From positions 62,001-126,000 of the forward strand of contig JAFQEL010000011.1 in assembly GCA_017399065.1 (NCBI GenBank): a stretch of 64,000 nt of DNA. The letters are read 5' to 3'. Below the pieces are notes generated by a model. It worked only from the letters and a program-made list of their open reading frames with translations, made no database searches and was not told the DNA's origin. Origin of the DNA: Clostridia bacterium. GTDB lineage: Bacteria; Bacillota; Clostridia; Oscillospirales; Acutalibacteraceae. Each line of letters starts with the position of its first letter. Position 1 is the stretch's first letter. Both the position numbers and the translations under genes were made by a program. This document shows positions 1 to 5,876 of the stretch, in pieces.

Positions 1-156
1 TGCAACAAAGATCAGCGCTGTCACACCAACAAGCGATGCGACAAGGTTGAGCACGTCACCGCTGAATACAAACGCTGTCACAACAGTCAACACTGAGCAT
101 ATCCAAAGCGCCCACTCGAATTTTGTGAGCGATTTTATTGATCCGAGTATATTCAT
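1..156 (-). CDS. pnuC: Nicotinamide riboside/NMN transporter PnuC, 5' part only
   Basis: The gene runs off the left edge; 52 N-terminal residues are visible. They include the PnuC-like stretch with FEWALW near residue 13 and NLVASLVGVTALIFVA at residues 37-52, which opens the first membrane helices. PnuC proteins are integral membrane facilitators for nicotinamide riboside, a vitamin B3 form used to make NAD. The start is ATG at 156-154 behind GGAGG (about 163-167), with good spacing. A promoter and a structured leader ending in a terminator hairpin lie upstream, so expression is probably controlled by premature termination. PnuT/PnuX relatives that carry thiamine or riboflavin cannot be excluded from this fragment. 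Confidence 0.75.
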   Translation of the reverse strand, partial: MNILGSIKSLTKFEWALWICSVLTVVTAFVFSGDVLNLVASLVGVTALIFVA

Positions 157-269
157 AAAAAACCTCCGTATAAACAAAAAACATCCGCACGGCACATCTT
201 CAAAGACCTAACGATGTAACCGAAACGGATGACAAGCATCTTCACTACCCGGTGGCAGTACAATATTTT
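157..269 (-). ncRNA. Structured pnuC leader, possible riboswitch of unassigned class
   Basis: The predicted leader RNA folds in three parts. First is a 6-bp hairpin at about 266-250, ACTGCC-ACCG-GGTAGT. Next is a small GATG/CATC hairpin. Last is an intrinsic terminator whose 5' arm CATCCG is the same segment used by the GATG/CATC hairpin. Mutually exclusive folding of this kind is typical of transcription-attenuating riboswitches. I do not recognise the conserved core of TPP, FMN, THF, preQ1, SAM or NAD+-I classes. Given the downstream gene, an NAD+-related (NAD+-II/pnuC-type) or novel element is a reasonable hypothesis but unproven. Confidence 0.5.
176..231 (-). terminator. Intrinsic terminator inside the pnuC leader
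   Basis: On the minus strand CATCCG (231-226) pairs with CGGATG (187-182), with an inner ACATC/GATGT helix, followed at once by six U residues (181-176). It lies upstream of the coding start and so acts as an attenuator rather than an end-of-gene terminator. Confidence 0.7.
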
Positions 270-275
270 TTTGTG

Positions 276-304
276 ATTTTATCACAGCTTTTATTTTATG
301 TCAA
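276..304 (-). promoter_or_regulatory. Promoter of pnuC
   Basis: On the minus strand the -35 box TTGACA is at 304-299 and the -10 box TAAAAT at 281-276, separated by exactly 17 bp. Transcription should begin near 269, giving a leader of about 112 nt before the pnuC ATG. Confidence 0.75.
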
Positions 305-330
305 GATATGTTAAAATCGGTATATGAGAG

Positions 331-1017
331 GTGAAGAATTTGACCGATATTCAGAAAAAGCTGTTTGAAATGCAGGATTTGACTTACCGTGATTTTCACA
401 GCAGACTTATGCCCGAAACCGACAAAGAAAAGGTAATAGGTGTGCGCACACCCTCTCTTCGCAAATTTGCAAAGCAGCTCTGCGGCACACCCGAGGCACA
501 AAAGTTTTTGTCACAGCTTCCTCACAAGTATTATGAGGAAGATAACCTGCATGCATTTCTGATTGAGCAGATAACAGATTACAATGAAGTTATATCAAAA
601 CTGGATGAATTTCTTCCCCTTGTTGACAACTGGGCAACCTGCGATATGATGAAGCCGAAAACATTTAAAAATCATTTGCCCGAATTGAAGAAAAAATGCT
701 TTGAATGGATAGAATCGGAGTACACGTATACGGTGAGATTCGGTATAGTTATGCTTATGACTCACTTTCTTGAAGCAGAATTTGACCCGTCAATACCCGA
801 AAGAATATCGCAGATAAGAAGTGAAGAGTATTACATAAAAATGGCGGTTGCGTGGTATTTCGCAACGGCACTCTCCAAGCGGTATGATGAAATTCTGCCT
901 TTTATCGTAAATCACAAGCTCGACCCGTGGACGCACAACAAAACCATACAAAAAGCGAAAGAAAGCTACCGCATAACACCCGAACAAAAAAATCAGCTTA
1001 ACAAACTAAAAATATAG
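331..1017 (+). CDS. DNA alkylation repair protein, AlkD-like
   Basis: A 228-residue all-helical HEAT-like repeat protein of the DNA alkylation repair (AlkC/AlkD) family. Family signatures include the DNWATCD segment around residue 99-105 and the late DPWTHNKTIQKAKES segment. AlkD-type enzymes excise bulky cationic alkylated bases such as 3- and 7-alkylpurines. It is a stand-alone gene divergent from pnuC. The annotated start is GTG at 331, but AGAGGTGA at 327-334 overlaps that codon. TTG at 340 would sit at a better distance from this ribosome binding site, so the true protein may be three residues shorter. A terminator follows directly. Confidence 0.85.
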   Translation: MKNLTDIQKKLFEMQDLTYRDFHSRLMPETDKEKVIGVRTPSLRKFAKQLCGTPEAQKFLSQLPHKYYEEDNLHAFLIEQITDYNEVISKLDEFLPLVDNWATCDMMKPKTFKNHLPELKKKCFEWIESEYTYTVRFGIVMLMTHFLEAEFDPSIPERISQIRSEEYYIKMAVAWYFATALSKRYDEILPFIVNHKLDPWTHNKTIQKAKESYRITPEQKNQLNKLKI

Positions 1018-1018
1018 C

Positions 1019-1059
1019 AAAGCAGCGACCGATTTTTCCAAATCAGCCGCTGCTCTTTT
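1019..1059 (+). terminator. Terminator after the AlkD-like gene
   Basis: AGCAGCG (1021-1027) pairs with CGCTGCT (1048-1054), with a further inner GATTT/AAATC helix, followed by CTTTT. It separates two convergent genes and may work in both directions. Confidence 0.7.
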
Positions 1060-1062
1060 AGT

Positions 1063-2964
1063 TTATGATTTAACTGAAAACTCCGTATCAGTCCAAGTAT
1101 AGCCGTATTTTGTGCGCAAAGTATACTTAATATCCGCCGGAACTTTTCGTGAAACTGTCCAGTAACGCAAGCCGTCTTCGCCTATTTTGCTTGAATACTG
1201 ACTGTATGTAAGTGTGCAGCCGTTATCCAACGCAAACTGTACCTTTATTACCTCCGGGTCTGTAACTGCGTTAAATATAGCTATACCGTTTTCATAGCTT
1301 ATATCAAACGAATATGCACCCGGTATATCGTAAGCTATCGTAAATTCAGTGCTTACCTCATGCCACACTTTACCGTACTTTGCACGCATATTGTGTGTGC
1401 CTGCTTCTACCCTGATATTTATCAGCCATATTTCCGTATCGCCGTCTGTGGTTATCGTTGCCTTGCGGCGGTCAACGGTTGTTGTGCCTCCGTTATCGCG
1501 GACTACCTGAATCTTACTCGGGCTTCCGATAACCTTAACAATATAGTCACGGTTTCCGTATGTTACATAAGGTCTGTCGTTAGCCGGAGCAACAAATATT
1601 ACCGGTGCGGTAAGCTTACCGTATGCCTCACCGCAACCCTTACATATCGCTTTATCGGTAAGCGTTGCTGTGCCGCCGCTATGCTGTTCGTGCTCCGATT
1701 CTTCTCCACAGCCTTCAACCGTGCATTTATGCCAGTGAGCCTCGTTATCTGTGTACCATTCCTCGCTCCATGTGTGACCGGGAGCAGGTATTGTTTCGGT
1801 ATATGTATCGCCGCAGTAACAGGTGTATGTTTTAACACCGTCAACTGTACAGGTTGCATCTGTACCCATTGCTGTATAAGAATGTTCGTGTCCTCTAAGT
1901 TCTGGATAAAGGTAGTCTGAGTCTCCGTCCATTGTCCAAATCGTATCAAAATCAAAACCCTTAAAACTCGAAGCTTGCTTCATCTGCTCATCACTTAAAG
2001 CGATACCTCTTGATACAGATGTGATTGTATCAAGATAGTAATTATTCCTCATTGTACCTGATGAGTTTGATGAAATAGGCTCCATAGTACCTTTGGGATA
2101 AGTAGTTAAGTTAGAATCATCGGCTTTTCCCTTAACTGCATATGTCTCACCCTGGTTTATCGAATAACAATTTTCAAGTACAGATGCCGAGCCTTTCATA
2201 TTCACGACGATACCACATGAAGTTGCCGATGCTGTTGTGGAGGTAATATATTTCATCCATGCGTATGCGTTAGAACTTATTTTGCTTCTATTATAGCAGT
2301 TTCTTATTATACCGTAATTATTAATTGCTATACCTGCAGCATACGAATATGCACACGGAGAAGCCATACCAATGCCCGAAGACGCATATGCGGTTGAGGT
2401 AATAACACTATTGGAAAAACAGTTTTCTATTGTACCTCTATTAGTAACAGCAAAAGCCGCTGCCTGTGCTTCCGACACAACAGTCACGCTGGAGCCCGCG
2501 CTCGCACTGCCTACCATTTCGTTATATACATATATATCACAATTGACAATTCCGAGGTTTTTAACGGTGCCTGTAGAGCCGATCTCAACAAAAAGAGCTG
2601 CGCTGTTGTTGTCAGGCTTTCTCATTAACAAATTATCAATTACAAAATTGTTTCCGTCAAAAGTACCTGTAAAAGGATTTGCTGAGTCTCCGATTGGAAC
2701 AAAATGCGGAAGGCTGTAAAACAATCCGCCAGACAAATAATCCTCTGATGTAAAAACAATATCGTTGATAAGAATAAAATGAGAATCCAAATAATACCTC
2801 ACATTATTCAAGTGAGCGGTCGTGGAAATTTTATAAGGGTTTTCAGCCGTGCCGTTTCCTCCGGCAAAAGCTATTGTATTCTCTTCAGCTGATACACTCA
2901 TACCTACGGCAACTACCGAAAACAACAGGCACACTGCCAAAAATGCAGACAATAATTTTTTCAT
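1063..2964 (-). CDS. Secreted surface protein with GLUG-type beta-helix region
   Basis: A 633-residue exported protein. The start is taken as ATG at 2964, where a classic signal peptide begins (MKKLLSAFLAVCLL, cleavage near AEE at about residue 27) behind AAAGGGTG; an upstream in-frame ATG lacks these. Residues about 30-330 contain GLUG-like elements (NGTAENPYKI, GTFDGNNFVIDNL, GTVKNLGIVNC, GTIENCFSN, GIIRNCYN, SVLENCYS) forming a beta-helix. Next come a Cys/His-rich repeat (C-x-C-G and GHTW-type) around residues 350-450 and a C-terminal beta-rich module of about 150 residues. No LPXTG motif or dockerin is visible. It is probably an adhesin or glycan-binding surface protein; the ligand is unknown. 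Confidence 0.75.
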   Translation of the reverse strand: MKKLLSAFLAVCLLFSVVAVGMSVSAEENTIAFAGGNGTAENPYKISTTAHLNNVRYYLDSHFILINDIVFTSEDYLSGGLFYSLPHFVPIGDSANPFTGTFDGNNFVIDNLLMRKPDNNSAALFVEIGSTGTVKNLGIVNCDIYVYNEMVGSASAGSSVTVVSEAQAAAFAVTNRGTIENCFSNSVITSTAYASSGIGMASPCAYSYAAGIAINNYGIIRNCYNRSKISSNAYAWMKYITSTTASATSCGIVVNMKGSASVLENCYSINQGETYAVKGKADDSNLTTYPKGTMEPISSNSSGTMRNNYYLDTITSVSRGIALSDEQMKQASSFKGFDFDTIWTMDGDSDYLYPELRGHEHSYTAMGTDATCTVDGVKTYTCYCGDTYTETIPAPGHTWSEEWYTDNEAHWHKCTVEGCGEESEHEQHSGGTATLTDKAICKGCGEAYGKLTAPVIFVAPANDRPYVTYGNRDYIVKVIGSPSKIQVVRDNGGTTTVDRRKATITTDGDTEIWLINIRVEAGTHNMRAKYGKVWHEVSTEFTIAYDIPGAYSFDISYENGIAIFNAVTDPEVIKVQFALDNGCTLTYSQYSSKIGEDGLRYWTVSRKVPADIKYTLRTKYGYTWTDTEFSVKS

Positions 2965-2983
2965 CCTAAAAACACCCTTTCTG

Positions 2984-3388
2984 TTAATATTCAAGCACTT
3001 TTTTAATAATAGTATGATTATACTCACGGTACAAAGTGTGAGAATAAACATTGTACCTGTGCTCTTCTTTAGTCAACTCATGCTCTTGTATGTTTAAAAA
3101 AGAACCGTCACGCCATTTGACACAAACCGTGCGGTGATCGTTACCGAAAACATTCGGCTTCTCAAAAGCGGTACTAATCACCTCACCTACCGCCTTTATT
3201 CTCAGCCGCCTGCCTTTGAGCATATAAGATTTTACATAAACAATATCGCCTATATCTATTTCATTCATCATCGCATACAGTGCCGGTGCCGAAGCTTCAT
3301 CCCATCCGATGCCGACAGCCTTTTTCTTCTCAAACTCTGACAGCATTGATTTTCCGCCCCAGTTTGCACCAATTCCCCATACCTTCAC
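2984..3388 (-). CDS. Small PUA/EVE-like domain protein
   Basis: A 134-residue soluble protein starting at GTG 3388 behind AAGGAGGT with 8-nt spacing. It begins KVWGIGANWGGK, followed by GIGW, and has a central GDIVYVKS strand pair. This resembles compact beta-barrel PUA-like/EVE-like domains, some of which read modified bases in defence or RNA-modification proteins. I base this on pattern only. It has its own near-consensus promoter and is divergent from an XRE regulator that may control it. Its stop lies 19 nt from the next gene's start, so read-through into the surface protein is possible. Function unknown. Confidence 0.55.
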   Translation of the reverse strand: MKVWGIGANWGGKSMLSEFEKKKAVGIGWDEASAPALYAMMNEIDIGDIVYVKSYMLKGRRLRIKAVGEVISTAFEKPNVFGNDHRTVCVKWRDGSFLNIQEHELTKEEHRYNVYSHTLYREYNHTIIKKVLEY

Positions 3389-3424
3389 CCAACAAACCTC
3401 CTTATCGTCGTGTTTATTGCTACT

Positions 3425-3453
3425 ACTCTATCACAAATAATGCTTATAGTCAA
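3425..3453 (-). promoter_or_regulatory. Promoter of the PUA/EVE-like gene
   Basis: Minus strand: -35 TTGACT at 3453-3448, 17-bp spacer, -10 TAGAGT at 3430-3425. It lies in the divergent region shared with the XRE gene, whose product may bind here. Confidence 0.65.
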
Positions 3454-3536
3454 TATTAAATGCTTTCAGTTTATTCTTGTGGTTAAAATATTATTGTATA
3501 ATTAGAGTATTATTCTGCAAGTACGGTGGTGTTGAA

Positions 3537-3872
3537 ATGAGCTACGAGGTTGATTACGGTGCACTTGGGATACGTATTCGTGCCGAACGCGAAAAAAGAT
3601 ATATGACGCAGGAGCAGCTCGGTGAAATCTGCTCACTTTCGACTGCTCACATCGGACACATCGAAAGAGGCACAAGAACACCTTCGATAGATGCTCTCTG
3701 TGCCATATCATCTGCCTTGGGTGTAAGCTTGGACAGCCTGCTGCTTGACAGCTTTGACAGCACAGATAAGCTCACACATCTGGCCGCAGCACTAAAGGGC
3801 AAAGACCCCGAAAAGGTACGCCGCTTTGTTGCTATGGTAACGGCAATGGCAGAAAAAATAGACGAGATATAA
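3537..3872 (+). CDS. XRE-family transcriptional regulator
   Basis: A 111-residue helix-turn-helix protein. Residues about 10-64 form a Cro/C1-type domain (IRIRAEREKRYMTQEQL, then LSTAHIGHIERGTRTPS, then LCAISSALGVSLDSLL). The C-terminal tail is a short helix with no recognisable ligand domain. The ATG at 3537 is preferred over an upstream in-frame codon because it follows GGTGGTG at the right distance and begins where family members usually begin. A possible -10 box TATAAT lies at 3497-3502. Divergence from the PUA/EVE-like gene suggests local autoregulation. Confidence 0.85.
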   Translation: MSYEVDYGALGIRIRAEREKRYMTQEQLGEICSLSTAHIGHIERGTRTPSIDALCAISSALGVSLDSLLLDSFDSTDKLTHLAAALKGKDPEKVRRFVAMVTAMAEKIDEI

Positions 3873-3878
3873 TAAATT

Positions 3879-3914
3879 GACCGCCCGAAGCAGATATTTG
3901 TAGGGCGGTCTTTT
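3879..3914 (+). terminator. Terminator of the XRE gene
   Basis: GACCGCCC (3879-3886) pairs perfectly with GGGCGGTC (3903-3910), followed by TTTT. Confidence 0.8.
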
Positions 3915-3928
3915 ACATTTGTACTGTA

Positions 3929-4411
3929 TTATCTGTTGTTATTGAACATATTTTCGATATCGATAAAGCTCTGCTTGTTATCCATAACAAACTTTCGTGT
4001 CATAAAGCCGAATACGCAAGCTACGACACCGACCACACCGCCAACAAAAACATTGTAAATAATCGCAGCGATAAGCTCCTTGAGAGGCTCGTACTTTTTA
4101 ACAATACCTACGGGCTTTGACTTAATTTCCTCAGCATATGCAAGGTCTTTTTTACTGCCCTTGAAATTGAGAAAAGCAACAACGAGAATCAATGCACCGT
4201 ACAGTGCAGACTCAACCATACCGTTGATAAGGTTGAGGATGATCGTCAGCGCACCGATAACAACCTGCACAATTGCCACTATCTTCCATATTTTTGCTTC
4301 TGTTTGAATCTTTGTCACAAGCTGAGCTACTATGCCGCTTGACACAGCCTCACAGCAAGGGCAAACCGTGTTTGAATTGCCGGTTTCTTTACCGCATTTG
4401 TTACAGGTCAT
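3929..4411 (-). CDS. Zinc-ribbon membrane protein of unknown function
   Basis: A 160-residue protein. The N-terminus has a four-cysteine zinc ribbon (CNKCGKE near residue 3, CPCCEA near residue 18). Hydrophobic helices follow at about residues 43-62 and 68-82, with a glycine-rich pair at about 114-137. This layout of a cytoplasmic zinc ribbon plus membrane helices is common in small Firmicute proteins without a known role. The start is ATG behind AGGAGGAATT. It lies downstream of the kinase gene on the same strand but is separated by a terminator-like hairpin and a palindrome, so it is probably not a simple operon partner. Confidence 0.65.
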   Translation of the reverse strand: MTCNKCGKETGNSNTVCPCCEAVSSGIVAQLVTKIQTEAKIWKIVAIVQVVIGALTIILNLINGMVESALYGALILVVAFLNFKGSKKDLAYAEEIKSKPVGIVKKYEPLKELIAAIIYNVFVGGVVGVVACVFGFMTRKFVMDNKQSFIDIENMFNNNR

Positions 4412-4439
4412 TTTGTAATTCCTCCTAATAAAAAATTCA

Positions 4440-4473
4440 GACCGTCAACGGTAATTTTACACCGCTGACGGTC
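4440..4473 (-). terminator. Terminator-like hairpin between the kinase and zinc-ribbon genes
   Basis: GACCGTCAACGGT and ACCGCTGACGGTC form a stem with one mismatch around TAATTTTAC. U-rich stretches follow on both strands (TTTTGT on plus; TGAATTTTTT on minus), so it could end kinase transcripts. Confidence 0.6.
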
Positions 4474-4477
4474 TTTT

Positions 4478-4500
4478 GTCCTATGCAGGCTGCATAGGAC
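4478..4500. repeat. Near-perfect 23-bp palindrome
   Basis: GTCCTATGCAG and CTGCATAGGAC are 11-bp arms around one central base. The loop is too short for an efficient terminator and no U-run follows directly. It may be a protein binding site or part of a structured untranslated region. Confidence 0.6.
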
Positions 4501-4555
4501 AAGAAAATATTTTTATGTTATAATGGCTCAAGTAAAATAGCGAAAGCCGTCGGAT

Positions 4556-5254
4556 TCAAAGCTTTTGTGCAAGCTCCTGAGCACTTGAATAGCGCTTATT
4601 CGGGTCAACGTTAATACATTTTTCCACTACCTTTTTCAGCCTTGAGTCGCACAGCCTCTTTGACGGATGCTCACCCGTGAGCATAATATTGAGCAGTATT
4701 CCAAGCGCAAATATATCCGATCGCGGGTCTGTCTGGTTTATTCCGTACTGCTCTGGGGCTGCAAAGCCTGCAGTACCGACAAAAGACGTATCAAGCGGCT
4801 GATAAGCCTTATATATTCTTGCGGCATCAAAATCAATCAGCTTGACCGTGCCTGCTGAATCTATCATTACATTTTCCGGCTTGATATCACGGTGAATTAT
4901 ATCGAGTGAATGCAAAGCTTCAAGTGCGTTGCATATTTCTTTTACAACCCTTGATGCTCCCTGCACGGTATACAATCCACCTGCCAAAACATCTGCAACC
5001 GTAATGCCGTCTATATACTCTTCCGTTACACAGCACCTGCCGTCACACTCATACGCTCCGTAAATTCTCGGCAGATTCGGATGAGATATGCTTTCAAGCT
5101 TTTTATAGACCGCAATATCGCCCTTGAATTTACGCACGACCACATATGTTTCCAACTGCCTGTGTCGCATAACAATTACAGACTTATTTTCGTCCTTACG
5201 CAGTGCCTTGACAAAAGAAAACTGCTCTGCAATAATATTTTCGAATCCGTACAA
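4556..5254 (-). CDS. Hanks-type Ser/Thr protein kinase, short form
   Basis: A kinase of about 232 residues consisting of a bare catalytic domain without membrane segment, PASTA repeats or sensor. Motifs include VVVRKF with the ATP lysine, the catalytic HRDIKPEN (about 121-128), DFD in place of DFG (about 141-143), AAPEQ in place of APE, and DIFALG. A clear glycine-rich loop is missing. The preferred start is TTG at 5254 behind GGAAGTGA (5266-5259); an earlier TTG at 5281 coincides with the divergent gene's ATG and has no ribosome binding site. It is head to head with an HTH gene only 26 bp away. The HTH protein is a plausible substrate or partner, by context only. Confidence 0.8.
   Translation of the reverse strand: MYGFENIIAEQFSFVKALRKDENKSVIVMRHRQLETYVVVRKFKGDIAVYKKLESISHPNLPRIYGAYECDGRCCVTEEYIDGITVADVLAGGLYTVQGASRVVKEICNALEALHSLDIIHRDIKPENVMIDSAGTVKLIDFDAARIYKAYQPLDTSFVGTAGFAAPEQYGINQTDPRSDIFALGILLNIMLTGEHPSKRLCDSRLKKVVEKCINVDPNKRYSSAQELAQKL
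5208..5236 (+). promoter_or_regulatory. Promoter of the HTH gene, embedded in kinase coding sequence
   Basis: -35 TTGACA at 5208-5213, 17-bp spacer, -10 AATAAT at 5231-5236; transcription would start near 5243. Both boxes lie inside the kinase reading frame on the opposite strand, so the two transcription units must interfere or be coordinated. Confidence 0.65.
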
Positions 5255-5280
5255 AAAATCACTTCCCGAGAGGTAAAACA

Positions 5281-5703
5281 ATGAAAAGCACCGACCAACT
5301 TATGGACGAGCTGATGAAGGCTCACAATATAGGCGAGTATTTGAAAGCCAACAGCAAGTATATGATAAGCGATGAGCTTCCTACCTACCTTTTAAATATA
5401 CTCAAAAAGAAAAGTCTCGTCAAGTCGGCGGTAATCAAGCGTTCTGAGCTGAGCGAGGTTATGGGTTATCAGATCTTCTCGGGCACACGCAATCCCTCAC
5501 GTGATTCTCTGATAAGCATTTGTGTGGCAATGGAGCTGAGCATTGACGAAACACAGGAGCTTCTCCGAGTTGCTCAGTTTGCTCTGCTATACCCGAGAGT
5601 AAAGCGAGACTGTATTATAATAAACGGAATTGCCGCCAAAAAGGCAGTTGCCGATATTAATGAGGACCTCTACGACAACGCAGAGCCCACACTTAACCAA
5701 TAA
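5281..5703 (+). CDS. Helix-turn-helix protein paired with the kinase
   Basis: A 140-residue protein whose centre (about residues 48-100) reads as an XRE-like helix-turn-helix: KRSELSEVMGYQIFSGTRNPSRDSLI is split around a basic turn, then MELSIDETQELL. The N-terminal 45 residues are helical and not assigned. The start is ATG 5281 behind GAGAGGT. Such HTH proteins next to small Hanks kinases look familiar from Clostridia, which supports a two-gene module, but its DNA target is unknown. A strong terminator follows, so it is monocistronic. Confidence 0.7.
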   Translation: MKSTDQLMDELMKAHNIGEYLKANSKYMISDELPTYLLNILKKKSLVKSAVIKRSELSEVMGYQIFSGTRNPSRDSLISICVAMELSIDETQELLRVAQFALLYPRVKRDCIIINGIAAKKAVADINEDLYDNAEPTLNQ

Positions 5704-5713
5704 AATAAAACTC

Positions 5714-5755
5714 AAAAGCAAGCGTTATGTTTTACCGGCATAACGCTTGCTTTTA
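5714..5755 (+). terminator. Terminator of the HTH gene
   Basis: AAAGCAAGCGTTATG pairs perfectly with CATAACGCTTGCTTT across a 9-nt loop, ending in a U-run. Confidence 0.85.
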
Positions 5756-5797
5756 TAATGTTCAAAAACTTTTATGCTATTTTGGTATTAATCATTG

Positions 5798-5826
5798 TTG
5801 ACTGAAAATAATAAAGGTTATATAAT
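5798..5826 (+). promoter_or_regulatory. Promoter of the uronate operon
   Basis: -35 TTGACT (5798-5803), 17-bp spacer, -10 TATAAT (5821-5826), 51 bp before the first ATG. No operator palindrome was obvious and no regulator gene is adjacent. Confidence 0.8.
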
Positions 5827-5876
5827 TATATTAATTGTAGTTAAATTTCAGTAAATTATCATTTAGGAGGATAAAC

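Noticed and set aside
1360-1920. 186-codon open frame antisense to the GLUG surface protein
   Set aside because: No start signal and a Cys-rich, low-plausibility composition. The minus-strand gene explains the region fully.
2965-3051. Upstream ATG (3051) extending the surface protein by 29 residues
   Set aside because: The extension overlaps the preceding gene, lacks a ribosome binding site and would hide a textbook signal peptide.
5255-5281. TTG at 5281 as the start of the kinase gene
   Set aside because: It coincides with the ATG of the divergent HTH gene and has no ribosome binding site. TTG 5254 is preceded by GGAAGTGA at good spacing.
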